NCBI GenBank assembly: GCA_016869975.1
Contig: VGCZ01000003.1
Coordinates: 1 to 64,000, forward strand
From: Alphaproteobacteria bacterium
GTDB taxonomy: Bacteria; Pseudomonadota; Alphaproteobacteria; Reyranellales; Reyranellaceae
DNA: 64,000 bases
Reading direction: 5' to 3'
The notes beneath the pieces are model-generated. The model was not told the origin of the DNA and did not search any database. It worked only from the letters and a program-made list of their open reading frames with translations. Each line of letters begins with the position of its first letter. Position 1 is the stretch's first letter. The position numbers were made by a program, and so were the translations under genes. Shown here piece after piece: positions 9,993-18,634 of this stretch.

Positions 9993-10670
9993 ATGACAGG
10001 GGTGGATGCGAGACGGCTCGCCCTGGCGGTGGCGCTTTTCGCGCTGTCGGGTCTGGCCGAGTCGCAGCAGGCCCAGGCGCAGCAGCGCATGGACCGATGC
10101 CAGATGCATATCGCCATCGGCCGTAACATCCCGGCCGAATGCGGCGGCACGGCCGGACCGGGCGGCACGACGACACGCGGACGCGTGGTGATCGGCACGC
10201 CGGACTCCGGCGCCGCCAAGCCGCCGGCTGGCGGCCAGCCCGGCGCCGCGGCGCCGGCGGGCGCCGCTCCGACCGGCGCGGCGCCGCCGACGGCGACCCC
10301 CGTCGATCGCGCGCCGCCGACGCGCGGGGCGCCGTACTCGCTGTCGCTACCTATTCTTTTCGAATTCGATTCGGATCGGTTGACGCCGTCGGCCAGCAAG
10401 TTGCTCGACGATCTAGCCGACGTGCTCAAGCGCAACGCGAGCGATCGCTTCGTCATCGAGGGCCATACCGACGCGGTCGGCGCCGACGAGTACAACAAGG
10501 AGCTGTCGGAGCGGCGCGCGCGGGCGGTTGTCGACTATCTCGCGACACGGCACTCTATCGATCGCGCTCGCCTCGAAAGCGTCGGCCTCGGTCGCTCGAA
10601 GCTGGTCGTACCCAATCAGCCGGCCGATCCGCGCAATCGCCGGGTGCAGATTCTCAACGTCGGAACCTGA
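9993..10670 (+). CDS. OmpA-family peptidoglycan-binding protein, copy 2
   Basis: This 225-residue paralogue of the preceding gene has the same layout: signal peptide (about residues 1-29), a two-cysteine segment DRCQMHIAIGRNIPAECGG, the shared stretch TRGRVVIGTPDSGAAKP, an Ala/Pro linker and an OmpA domain with IEGHTDAVGADEYNKELSERRA and a terminal NRRVQILNVGT. A G-rich ribosome site (GGGGGG) precedes the ATG. The stop is only 9 bases before tssA, so it should be co-transcribed with the T6SS sheath genes. T6SS loci often supply peptidoglycan binding through an OmpA domain fused to TssL or through TagL; since neither is present here, these two proteins may do that work. That last point is inference. 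Confidence 0.85.
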   Translation: MTGVDARRLALAVALFALSGLAESQQAQAQQRMDRCQMHIAIGRNIPAECGGTAGPGGTTTRGRVVIGTPDSGAAKPPAGGQPGAAAPAGAAPTGAAPPTATPVDRAPPTRGAPYSLSLPILFEFDSDRLTPSASKLLDDLADVLKRNASDRFVIEGHTDAVGADEYNKELSERRARAVVDYLATRHSIDRARLESVGLGRSKLVVPNQPADPRNRRVQILNVGT

Positions 10671-10679
10671 GGCAGGCGC

Positions 10680-11828
10680 ATGGCGGAAGCAGCGGCGCAG
10701 GGCGCACAGGCACAGCAGGTACAGTTCGTCATCGAGGTGCCGGCGCTGCTCGCTCCCGTAGCGGGGGACAAGCCGACGGGCGCCAATCCGCGCGATGATG
10801 ACTCGGCGACGTCGCCCTACTACGACGTGCGCAATGTGCGCGGCGTGGCCAACGCCGCGGAGAAAGACTGGCTCAACCTGGAGCTCTCGGCCGCCCCGGG
10901 CGCTGACGAGGCGCGCGATCGGGCCATGCAGGCCTGGGGTCAGGTCCAGGAAAAATGTGAAACGATCCTGCGTGAGAAATCCAAGGATCTGGAGATTCTC
11001 GAGTGGCTGATCGAGTCGCTCATCAGGATCGAGGATTTCGCCGGGCTGCACGCCGGTCTCGTGCTGGCCGCGGATATGCTCGAGAAGTACTGGGACGACG
11101 TCAACTACAGCGTCGACCCCGACGACCCCACTGCCAAAGGCTTCAACTTCGACCGGCTGAACAAGACGCTGGTCGCGCCGATCATGCGTACGCCCGTGAC
11201 TCCACCGGCGGGCGACAAGGGGCCGCTGCCGCTTGCCATGTTGCAGCGGATGCAGAAGGACAAGGCGGGACTGGGCGAGGCGGAAGCCGCGGCGCGCGCC
11301 GGCGGTCGGCCGTTCTATCAGCCGCTCGGCGTGCATATCCGTGGCTCGATCGCGAGCTGGCAGCGCATCAACAAGTTTCTGAACTCGAAAATGGGCGACG
11401 ACGCGCCCATGCTCGGCCCGCTGTCGGAGTTGCTCGTCGACCTCGAAAAGATGGTCAAGCTGGTGGCGGGTTCCCTGGTCGACCCGCCGGTCGCAGCCGG
11501 CCCGGCCGCCGCCGAAGGCGATGCTGCCGCGGCCGCCGATGGCGCGCCGGGCGGCGCCCAGGCCAATTTCGCGCGGCCCGGCACCTTCGCCACGCGCGAG
11601 CAGGCTCTCGACATGCTGGCGGCGGTGGCGAAGTATTTTCGTGAGTACGAGCCGCAATCGCCGGTCTCGTACGCCCTTGATGCGACCATCGACCGCGCGC
11701 GCATGTCCTTGCCCGACCTGCTCGCTGAACTCTTGCCGGACGTCGACGCTCGCCGCAAGATGCTGCAGATCGCGGGCATCAGGCCGCCGGAACCGCCGCC
11801 GGCAGCTGACGCGAAAGCCAAGAAATGA
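10680..11828 (+). CDS. tssA: T6SS protein TssA (ImpA)
   Basis: This 382-residue protein has an ImpA N-terminal domain (about residues 20-150), with the SPYYDVRNVRG and DWLNLELSAAPG stretches followed by a helical region containing KDLEILEWLIESLIR. TssA acts with the baseplate and at the tip of the growing sheath and guides tube and sheath polymerisation. The C-terminal part (about 290-370) has ATREQALDMLAAVAKYFREYEPQSP-like sequence, the common ImpA-related end with Pro-Ser/Tyr-ala. It lies at the head of the imp-type gene order A-B-C-D-E-F-G-H. It is 80 bases from tssB, the largest gap in this operon after ompA copy 2. Confidence 0.92.
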   Translation: MAEAAAQGAQAQQVQFVIEVPALLAPVAGDKPTGANPRDDDSATSPYYDVRNVRGVANAAEKDWLNLELSAAPGADEARDRAMQAWGQVQEKCETILREKSKDLEILEWLIESLIRIEDFAGLHAGLVLAADMLEKYWDDVNYSVDPDDPTAKGFNFDRLNKTLVAPIMRTPVTPPAGDKGPLPLAMLQRMQKDKAGLGEAEAAARAGGRPFYQPLGVHIRGSIASWQRINKFLNSKMGDDAPMLGPLSELLVDLEKMVKLVAGSLVDPPVAAGPAAAEGDAAAAADGAPGGAQANFARPGTFATREQALDMLAAVAKYFREYEPQSPVSYALDATIDRARMSLPDLLAELLPDVDARRKMLQIAGIRPPEPPPAADAKAKK

Positions 11829-11879
11829 CGGTATAGTCGCGTCGCCTGTCCTCGCGTCGCGGCTTGGAAATGTGCTAGG

Positions 11880-11891
11880 GTTCCACGGAAC
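11880..11891 (+). promoter_or_regulatory. Short palindrome upstream of tssB
   Basis: GTTCC-AC-GGAAC is a perfect five-base inverted repeat 17 bases before the tssB start, in the only sizeable gap (80 bases) between tssA and tssB. It could be an operator or a small hairpin setting tssB/tssC expression, since sheath proteins are needed in large amounts. A chance palindrome this short is quite possible. Confidence 0.2.
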
Positions 11892-11908
11892 ACGGGAGAG
11901 GTGCGATC

Positions 11909-12421
11909 ATGGCTGAATCGGTACAGAAAAAGCTTGATCGGGTGCGTAAGCCGCGCGTGCACATCAAGTACGAGGTCGAGACCGAAGGCGCGATGGTGGT
12001 CAAGGAACTGCCGTTCGTCGTCGGCGTGACGGGCGATTTTTCGGGCGATCCGACGGCGAAGCTGCCGGAACTGCGCGACCGCAAGTTCGTTCAGATCGAT
12101 CGCGACAACTTCAACAAGATCATGTCGACGATGGCGCCGGGCGCCAACATGCGCGTCGCCAACAAGCTGCAGGACGACGGCTCCGAGATGGCCGTCAACC
12201 TGAAGTTCAACTCGATGGACGATTTCGAGCCGAACCGGATCGTCAGCCAGGTCGAGCCGCTCAAGCGCCTCAAGGAGACGCGCGACAAGCTGCGCGATCT
12301 GCTGGCCAAGGCCGACCGCTCTGAGAACCTCGAGCAGATGCTCGAGAAGATCCTGGCCGACGAGGAGGCGGTGAAGAAGCTGCACTCCGAGATCGAAGCC
12401 CGTAACAAGAAGGAGGGCTGA
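11909..12421 (+). CDS. tssB: T6SS contractile sheath small subunit TssB (ImpB/VipA)
   Basis: This 170-residue protein has the family's standard length and core: a basic N-terminus ([20 protein letters not shown]), the [14 protein letters not shown] segment, and [19 protein letters not shown] followed by helices. TssB pairs with TssC to build the cytoplasmic sheath whose contraction fires the Hcp tube. The ribosome site GGGAGAGG lies about 8 bases upstream of the ATG. It ends 2 bases before tssC, so the two are co-translated as expected for partners needed in equal amounts. Confidence 0.96.
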   Translation: MAESVQKKLDRVRKPRVHIKYEVETEGAMVVKELPFVVGVTGDFSGDPTAKLPELRDRKFVQIDRDNFNKIMSTMAPGANMRVANKLQDDGSEMAVNLKFNSMDDFEPNRIVSQVEPLKRLKETRDKLRDLLAKADRSENLEQMLEKILADEEAVKKLHSEIEARNKKEG

Positions 12422-12423
12422 GC

Positions 12424-13905
12424 ATGGCCGCCGAGACCTCGACCCAGGCGCAAGCCGGCGCCACCGCGACCGAGGAGGGCTTCTCCCTGCTCGATCAGGC
12501 GATCGGCGCGACCAAGCAGACCGACGCCAACGAGGCCCAGGACCTGCTGAAGGCCCTCACCGAGCAGGCGATGGCCGGCACGGTGAAGTTCAGCCGCAAC
12601 CTGGCGCAGACGATCACCAAGGCCATCGAGATGATCGATGGCAAGATCTCCCGGCAGCTCGCCGAGATCATGCATCACGAGAAGTTTCTCAAGATCGAGG
12701 GCTCGTGGCGCGGTCTCAATTATCTCGTGATGAACAGCGAGACCGGCGAGAACCTGAAGATCCGCGTTCTCAATATCACCAAGCGGCAGCTGCTGAACGA
12801 CTTCGCCAAGGCGACCGAGTTCGACCAGAGCATGCTGTTCAAGAAGATCTACGAGAACGAGTTCGGCACGCCGGGCGGCGAGCCCTATGGCTGCATGGTC
12901 GGTGACTACGAGTTCTCCAACCATCCCGACGACATCGAGCTGCTGCGCGGCCTCTCCGGCGTCGCCGCGGCCTCGTTCGCGCCGTTCATCTCGGCGGCGA
13001 GCGCCAAGATGTTCGACGTGGGCGACTTCCGCGACCTCAAGGAGGTCCGCGACCTGAAGAAGGGCTTCGAGGGCGGCAAGTACATCGGCTGGCGCGGCCT
13101 GCGCGAGAGCGAGGACTCGCGCTTCCTGTGCCTGACCATGCCGCGCGCGCTCGCCCGCGTGCCCTACGGCAAGGACACCAAGCCGATCGAGGAGTTCGAC
13201 TACGAGGAGGGCGAGCCCGGCCGCGCGCTGTCGCACGACCACTATTGCTGGATGAACTCCGCCTTTGTCTATGCCCAGCGCCTGACCAACGCCTTCTCGC
13301 AGTACGGCTTCTGCACGGCCATCCGCGGTGCCGAGGGCGGCGGCAAGGTCGAGGGCCTGCCGAGCCACGTGTTCGAGAGCGACGACGGCGACTTCGACCA
13401 GAAGTGCCCGACCGAGTTCGCGATCACCGACCGGCGCGAGAAGGAGCTGGCGGATCTCGGCTTCATGCCGCTGTCGCACTACAAGAACACGGACTACGCG
13501 GTGTTCTTCGGCGCGCAGACGGTGCACAAGCCGCAGAAGTACGACCGCCCCGAGGCGACCGAGAACGCCGCGATCTCGGCGCGTCTGCCGTACATCATGG
13601 CTTCGTCGCGCTTCGCCCACTATCTGAAGATCATGGGCCGCGACAAGGTCGGCTCCTTCATGGAGCGTGGCGACGTCGAGAAGTGGCTGAACCGCTGGAT
13701 CAGCAACTACGTCAACTCCAACCCCGACGCCGGCCAGGAGACCAAGGCCAAGTACCCGCTGCGCGAGGCCCGCGTGACGGTGGTCGAGGTCCCGGGCTCA
13801 CCGGGCTCCTACTCGGCCGTGGCGCATCTGCGTCCGTGGCTGCAGATGGAAGAGCTGACCGCGTCGCTGCGAATGGTCGCGCGCATTCCGGCGCAGGCCA
13901 AGTGA
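12424..13905 (+). CDS. tssC: T6SS contractile sheath large subunit TssC (ImpC/VipB)
   Basis: This 493-residue protein is full length and clearly TssC. It has the KFLKIEGSWRGLNYLV region, KKIYENEFGTPGGEPYGCM, a DYEFSNHPDDIELLRGLS segment, FLCLTMPRALARVPYG and the conserved C-terminal part SSRFAHYLKIMGRDKVGSF. It forms the sheath with TssB in the cytoplasm and is recycled by ClpV. The next gene is a second, divergent TssC-family member; this copy is the closer one to the canonical sheath protein and directly follows tssB. Confidence 0.96.
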   Translation: MAAETSTQAQAGATATEEGFSLLDQAIGATKQTDANEAQDLLKALTEQAMAGTVKFSRNLAQTITKAIEMIDGKISRQLAEIMHHEKFLKIEGSWRGLNYLVMNSETGENLKIRVLNITKRQLLNDFAKATEFDQSMLFKKIYENEFGTPGGEPYGCMVGDYEFSNHPDDIELLRGLSGVAAASFAPFISAASAKMFDVGDFRDLKEVRDLKKGFEGGKYIGWRGLRESEDSRFLCLTMPRALARVPYGKDTKPIEEFDYEEGEPGRALSHDHYCWMNSAFVYAQRLTNAFSQYGFCTAIRGAEGGGKVEGLPSHVFESDDGDFDQKCPTEFAITDRREKELADLGFMPLSHYKNTDYAVFFGAQTVHKPQKYDRPEATENAAISARLPYIMASSRFAHYLKIMGRDKVGSFMERGDVEKWLNRWISNYVNSNPDAGQETKAKYPLREARVTVVEVPGSPGSYSAVAHLRPWLQMEELTASLRMVARIPAQAK

Positions 13906-13915
13906 CGGAGCGGGC

Positions 13916-15457
13916 GTGGCCGCGCCCGACGAGGTCCCGCCCTCCGCGGATACCGGATCAACCGGTATTTCGTTAGCGGAACTCGGCTTCGATCTCCCGG
14001 TGCCGGCTGCCGATCTAGCCGACGCCGCGGCACCGCAAGCGCACGAGAAGGCGCCTCCGTCGCCGGCCGAAGAGCCGGTGCCGGAGGCGCCAGCCGTTTC
14101 GCCGCTCACACGAGCCGAGCTCGATAAGCGCAACGCGTGGACTCGCCGCGCGATCGACAGGCTGATCGCGGCGATCGATCGCATGCTGTCAGCGCAGGTC
14201 GACGAGATTCTGCACCACCCCAAGACGCAGCGCCTCGAGGCGTCGTGGCGTGGCGTGATGTGGCTGCTGCGCGTCGCCGACGGCTCGAAGTGGATCCGCA
14301 TCAAGCTCTTGAACATGACCTGGATGGAGCTGACGCGCGACATCGACCGCGCGCTGGAGTTCGACCAGAGCCAGATCTTCGACAAGGTCTACACCCAGGA
14401 ATTCGACACGCCCGGCGGTATTCCCTACGGTCTGATCATCGCCGACTACGAGCCGACCAAGCACCCGCGCGACATCGCGACCCTGCGCGGCCTGGCCAGC
14501 GCGGTGGGCGCCGCGCACACGCCGACCGTGCTGGGCTGCTCGCCGGCGGTGTTCGGCGTCGACGGCTTCCGCGAACTGGTTTCGACCATCGACCTCACGG
14601 CGCTGTTCCAGCGCGGCGAGTTCACCGCGTGGCGTGGCTTCTGCTCGTCGACCGAGGACGCGCGCTATCTTGGTTTCGCTCTGCCGCGCGTGCTGATGCG
14701 CAAGCCCTACCGCAACGACGGCAATCGCGCCGACGGCTTCGTCTACAGCGAGACGACCCATCTGCGCAGCGGCCGCGGCTGGCTGTGGGGCTCGGCCGCC
14801 TACGCCTTCGGCGCCGTCGTGGTGCGCTCCTTCGCGACCTATGGCTGGTTCGCCGATATCCGCGGCGCCGGCCGCGACATGACCGGCGGCGGGCTGGTCG
14901 ACGACATGCCGACTCCATGGTTCACCACCGACCGGCCCGGGGTGGGCATCCGCGTGCCGGTGGAGATCCAGCTCACCGAGCGACAGGAGAAGGAACTCTC
15001 CGATGTCGGCTTCATACCGCTGGTGCCGGCGCGGCTCACCGCCTTCGCCGCCTTCCACTCCAACCAGTCGTCCTGGGTGCCGCCGCGCTACGACAAGGCG
15101 GCGGCGCGGATGAACGCCAAGCTGTCCTCTATGTTGCAGCAGATTCTCTGCGTGTCGCGCTTCGCGCACTACATCAAGGTGATGGCGCGCGACGAGGTCG
15201 GCAGCTTCCGCACCGCCGACGAATGCCGCGACAAGCTGATGAAGTGGCTGCAGACATACACGCAGAGCAACGACGACGCCCCGCTCGAGACCAAGGCCAG
15301 GTACCCGTTGCGCGACGCCGACATCGAGGTCACGGAACTGGTAGGAAAGCCCGGCAGCTTCGCCGTCGTGGCGCGGCTGCAGCCGCAGTTTCAGCTCGAC
15401 GAAATCGGCGCGAATTTCAATCTCGTCAGCACCGTGCGCACGCAGGATGCGGCGTGA
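13916..15457 (+). CDS. Second TssC-family sheath protein (ImpD / TssC40-like)
   Basis: This 513-residue paralogue of the preceding gene starts at a GTG with GGAG seven bases upstream. It has an extra acidic, proline-rich N-terminus of about 55 residues, then the same landmarks in altered form: RLEASWRGVMWLLRVADG, DKVYTQEFDTPGGIPYGL, DYEPTKHPRDIATLRGLA, LPRVLMRKPYRNDG, VSRFAHYIKVMARDEVGSF. Tandem TssC-type genes occur in the Rhizobium imp cluster (impC, impD) and in Agrobacterium (tssC41, tssC40), which supports an alphaproteobacterial origin. It may be a specialised sheath subunit, for example a cap or base ring, or a regulator of sheath assembly; the sequence alone does not decide. Confidence 0.9.
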   Translation: MAAPDEVPPSADTGSTGISLAELGFDLPVPAADLADAAAPQAHEKAPPSPAEEPVPEAPAVSPLTRAELDKRNAWTRRAIDRLIAAIDRMLSAQVDEILHHPKTQRLEASWRGVMWLLRVADGSKWIRIKLLNMTWMELTRDIDRALEFDQSQIFDKVYTQEFDTPGGIPYGLIIADYEPTKHPRDIATLRGLASAVGAAHTPTVLGCSPAVFGVDGFRELVSTIDLTALFQRGEFTAWRGFCSSTEDARYLGFALPRVLMRKPYRNDGNRADGFVYSETTHLRSGRGWLWGSAAYAFGAVVVRSFATYGWFADIRGAGRDMTGGGLVDDMPTPWFTTDRPGVGIRVPVEIQLTERQEKELSDVGFIPLVPARLTAFAAFHSNQSSWVPPRYDKAAARMNAKLSSMLQQILCVSRFAHYIKVMARDEVGSFRTADECRDKLMKWLQTYTQSNDDAPLETKARYPLRDADIEVTELVGKPGSFAVVARLQPQFQLDEIGANFNLVSTVRTQDAA

Positions 15458-15490
15458 TCGGCTGACCGACCGACATTCCAGGGGGACCGT

Positions 15491-16303
15491 ATGGCGAGCG
15501 ACGCAAGAGCATTATTCCGCGACGGCAATCTCGACGGTGCGATCGAGGCCGCCACTAACACGGTGCGCGACAATCCAAACGACGCCGAGGCCCGCGCGCT
15601 GCTCGCCGACTTCCAGTGTTTCGCCGGCGCCTTCGACAAGGCTGACCGGCAGCTCGACATCATCGGCACGCAGAACACCAAGCTGGCCGTCGCCGTCGCC
15701 CAGACGCGCCAGGTGATTCGCGGCGCTATGGCGCGCCAGGAAGTCTTCGAGAAGGGCCGCGCGCCCGACGTCGTGACCGAGCCCGACGCCTTCGTCGCCG
15801 CCAGCCTGCAGGCGCTGCTGGCGCTGCGCGAGGGCGACAACAAGCGGGCCGGCGAGATCCTCGCCGAGGCCGAGGAAGCGCGCATCAAGGTGGCCGGCAA
15901 GCGCGATGGCGACAAGCCGTTCGACGATTTCCGCGACGCCGACGATCTCAGCGCCGGAATCCTCGAGGTCATCTCGGTCACCGGCAAGTACTTCTGGGTG
16001 CCGACGCACAAGGTCGTGTCGATCCGCTTCGAGAAGTCGGCGCGGCCGCGCGATCTGTTGTGGCGGCCGGCCGCGGTCGAGGTGCGTGACGGTCCCGAGG
16101 GCGTAGTCTATATTCCCGCCACCTACCCGACGATTCCGGCCGGCCCGAACGCCACGGCGCTGCGGCTGGGCCGCGCCACCGATTGGCAGGGCGGCGAGGG
16201 CGAGGTCGTGCGCGGTGTCGGTCTGCGCTTGTTCGTCGTCGGCGAGGACGGCGTCGGCATCGACGAGCTGTCGGAGATCGACTTCGAGACCGCGAGCGCC
16301 TGA
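15491..16303 (+). CDS. tagJ: T6SS accessory protein TagJ (ImpE)
   Basis: This 270-residue protein starts with TPR-like helices (residues 1-110: ARALFRDGNLDGAIEAA...NPNDAEARALLADFQCFAG), then the ImpE-type C-terminal domain with the characteristic VPTHKVVSIRFEKSARPRD and LWRPAAVEV stretches and a WQGG/GRATDW motif. TagJ binds TssB and influences ClpV-driven sheath handling. A GGGGGA ribosome site precedes the ATG, 33 bases after the second tssC stop. Its place between the tssC pair and tssE is exactly that of impE. Confidence 0.92.
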   Translation: MASDARALFRDGNLDGAIEAATNTVRDNPNDAEARALLADFQCFAGAFDKADRQLDIIGTQNTKLAVAVAQTRQVIRGAMARQEVFEKGRAPDVVTEPDAFVAASLQALLALREGDNKRAGEILAEAEEARIKVAGKRDGDKPFDDFRDADDLSAGILEVISVTGKYFWVPTHKVVSIRFEKSARPRDLLWRPAAVEVRDGPEGVVYIPATYPTIPAGPNATALRLGRATDWQGGEGEVVRGVGLRLFVVGEDGVGIDELSEIDFETASA

Positions 16304-16323
16304 CGAGTACCGATCACGTGTCC

Positions 16324-16812
16324 ATGAACGACAAGAACACCCCGCGCGCGCTGCTTTCGGTGCTGGATCGGCTGATCGATCTGGATCCGGAGAGCCAGAC
16401 GGAATTGCCGCCGACGCCGACCGAGGCGCTGGACCGGCTACGCGAGGGCGTGCGCCGCGACGTCGAGGCGCTGCTGAACACGCGTGAGCGTTGCCGCGGC
16501 TGGCCCGACGTGTTCGGCGAGCTCGATGAGTCGGTCGTCGGCTACGGCATTCCCGACTTCTCGATCACGTCGATTCAGGGCGGCAACTGGCGAGTCCTCG
16601 TGTGTCGGCAGATCGAAGCGGCGATCCGCCGATTTGAATCCAGGTTGTCGATGGTGCGGGTGACCCTGCCGGAGAAGGGCGATCGCATGGATCGCTCGGC
16701 GCGTTTCCGCATTGACGCCCTGCTGTCGGCCGACCCGGCGCCCGAGCCGGTCAGCTTCGACACCGTGCTCGAGCCGACGACGCGTCGGGTCAACGTGTCG
16801 ACCGGACGCTGA
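16324..16812 (+). CDS. tssE: T6SS baseplate protein TssE (gp25-like, ImpF)
   Basis: This protein of about 162 residues belongs to the phage gp25-like lysozyme-fold family. The conserved block is at residues 37-80: DRLREGVRRDVEALLNTRER followed by SVVGYGIPDFS. TssE is a baseplate wedge protein that helps start sheath assembly; the family has lost lysozyme activity in most members. The ATG at 16324 gives a normal-length product, but a GTG at 16318 two codons earlier, with GACGAG nearer the usual spacing, is an equally good start. It ends 7 bases before the tssF start. Confidence 0.93.
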   Translation: MNDKNTPRALLSVLDRLIDLDPESQTELPPTPTEALDRLREGVRRDVEALLNTRERCRGWPDVFGELDESVVGYGIPDFSITSIQGGNWRVLVCRQIEAAIRRFESRLSMVRVTLPEKGDRMDRSARFRIDALLSADPAPEPVSFDTVLEPTTRRVNVSTGR

Positions 16813-16819
16813 GGACGCC

Positions 16820-18634
16820 GTGGACGACGTCCTTCCCCTCTATAATCGCGAGCTGGAGTTCATCCGCCGCCAAGCGGATCGGTTCGCCGACGCGCATCCC
16901 AAGGTCGCCGGACGGCTGCGTATCGGTCCGGAGATGGCCGACGACCCGCATGTCGAGCGGTTGATCGAGGCGGTCGCGCTGCTCAACGCGCGCGTGCGGC
17001 TGAAGCTTGAGGACGAGTTTCCCGAGCTGACCGAGGCGGTCCTCAACGCGCTCTATCCGCACTATCTCGCGCCCGTGCCGCCGATGGGCATCGCGCGCCT
17101 GGAGGCGTCGAGCGCGCTTAGCGAGCCCTACGAGATCGCGCGCGGCACCGAGCTGGATACCGGCGCGATCGATGGCGAGCGCTGCCGCCTGCGCACGACC
17201 CAGGCGCTGACCCTGTGGCCGTTCGAGGTCACCCAGGTCGGCCTGCAGGGCCGGCCGTTCCGTGCGCCGGTCAATCCGCGCGCCCAGGGCGCGCTCTCCG
17301 TTCTGCACATCCGGCTCTCGACCCTCAGCGACAGCGCGACGTTCGGCGATCTGCAGCCCGATCCGATCCGCTTCTATCTCGGTGGCGCCGGCTCCCGCGC
17401 CTTGCCGCTCTACGAGCTGTTGCGTAACCGGTTGCTGGGTATCGCGGTCTGCGAGCAGCCGGACGAGCCGAACACGACCTTCCTGCCGCCTTCGGCGCTG
17501 ACGCCGGTCGGCTTCTCGCGCGACGAGTCGATCCTGCCCTATCCGTCGCGTTCCTTCGTCGGCTACCGGCTGCTTACCGAGTATTTCGCGCTGCCGCAGA
17601 AGTTCCTGTTCTTCGAGATCAATGGCGTGTCGGGCCGCATGCTCGCCGGCGCTGGCCGCGAGCTCAGCATCTATCTTTACCTCGCCGATACCGACGCCGA
17701 GCTCGAGCGTGGCGTGACCACGAGCGACATCACGACCGGCTGCGTGCCCGTTGTGAACCTTTTCCCGCTGCGCGCCGAGCCGATCCGGCTCGACGGCACG
17801 GCCTTCGAGCATCGAATCGTGCCCGACGCGCGTCGGCCCGACGCGCTCGAGGTCTACATGGTCGAGAAGGTGAGCGCGAGCGACGTGGACGGCAACGAGT
17901 ATCCCTTCGAGCCGTTCTTCGGATTGCGCCACGACGCCGCCGGCGAGGTGCGATTCTGGCAGGTGTCACGGCGCCAGGCCGCCAGCGCGCGCGACAGGGG
18001 CAACGAGCTCTTCATCTCACTGCTCGACCGCGAGGCCGACGCTGGCGCGCCGGCCAACTGGACGCTGTCGGTCGACACGCTGTGCTTCAATCGCGACCTG
18101 CTGGCGCGCATTCCCTCGGTCGGCGGCCAGCTGCCGCTCGACCTGGTGTCGCCGTCGCCGGCGGTACGCCGCGCCTATATGGCGAGCCCCTTCAGCCCGA
18201 CGCGGCGTCCGCCGCTGGGCAATGGCCGCATGTGGCGCCTGCTGTCACACCTCTCGCTCAACCATCTGTCGATGGCCGGCGGCGAGGATGGCGGTGACGC
18301 GTTGCGCGAGATTCTCAGGCTCTATGACTGGGGGCAGGGGCTCGATACCCGCCGGCTGATCGACGGTGTGCGCTCCGTCACCAGCAAGCGTGGCCTGGCG
18401 CGCATCGTGCTGGGCCGTTCGACCGCGATCACCCAGGGCCTCGATGTCGAGGTCCTGCTCGACCCGCAGAACTATCCGCCGGGCAGCGCCTACCTGATGG
18501 CTTCGGTGCTCGAGCACTTCTTCGGCCTCTATGTCGCCGTCAACACCTTCACCCGGCTGACCGCGCGTCTGTCGGGGCGCACCGGAGTTCTTGCCGCATG
18601 GCCTCCCCGGACGGGCGAGAAGACCCTCCTCTGA
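16820..18634 (+). CDS. tssF: T6SS baseplate protein TssF (ImpG/VasA)
   Basis: Predicted 604 residues from a GTG start preceded by GAGGA. It begins with the family hallmark DDVLPLYNRELEFIRR, then DRFADAHPKVAGRLRIG and EFPELTEAVLNALYPHYLAPVPPM. A longer upstream reading in the same frame would run through tssE and lacks TssF character, so this start is preferred. TssF and TssG form the wedge of the baseplate with TssE and TssK. The 3' end overlaps tssG by 37 bases. Confidence 0.95.
   Translation: MDDVLPLYNRELEFIRRQADRFADAHPKVAGRLRIGPEMADDPHVERLIEAVALLNARVRLKLEDEFPELTEAVLNALYPHYLAPVPPMGIARLEASSALSEPYEIARGTELDTGAIDGERCRLRTTQALTLWPFEVTQVGLQGRPFRAPVNPRAQGALSVLHIRLSTLSDSATFGDLQPDPIRFYLGGAGSRALPLYELLRNRLLGIAVCEQPDEPNTTFLPPSALTPVGFSRDESILPYPSRSFVGYRLLTEYFALPQKFLFFEINGVSGRMLAGAGRELSIYLYLADTDAELERGVTTSDITTGCVPVVNLFPLRAEPIRLDGTAFEHRIVPDARRPDALEVYMVEKVSASDVDGNEYPFEPFFGLRHDAAGEVRFWQVSRRQAASARDRGNELFISLLDREADAGAPANWTLSVDTLCFNRDLLARIPSVGGQLPLDLVSPSPAVRRAYMASPFSPTRRPPLGNGRMWRLLSHLSLNHLSMAGGEDGGDALREILRLYDWGQGLDTRRLIDGVRSVTSKRGLARIVLGRSTAITQGLDVEVLLDPQNYPPGSAYLMASVLEHFFGLYVAVNTFTRLTARLSGRTGVLAAWPPRTGEKTLL

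Noticed and set aside
11829-11908. Sigma-54 promoter before tssB
   Set aside because: No GG-N10-GC spacing could be found; the GG and GC pairs present are six bases apart.
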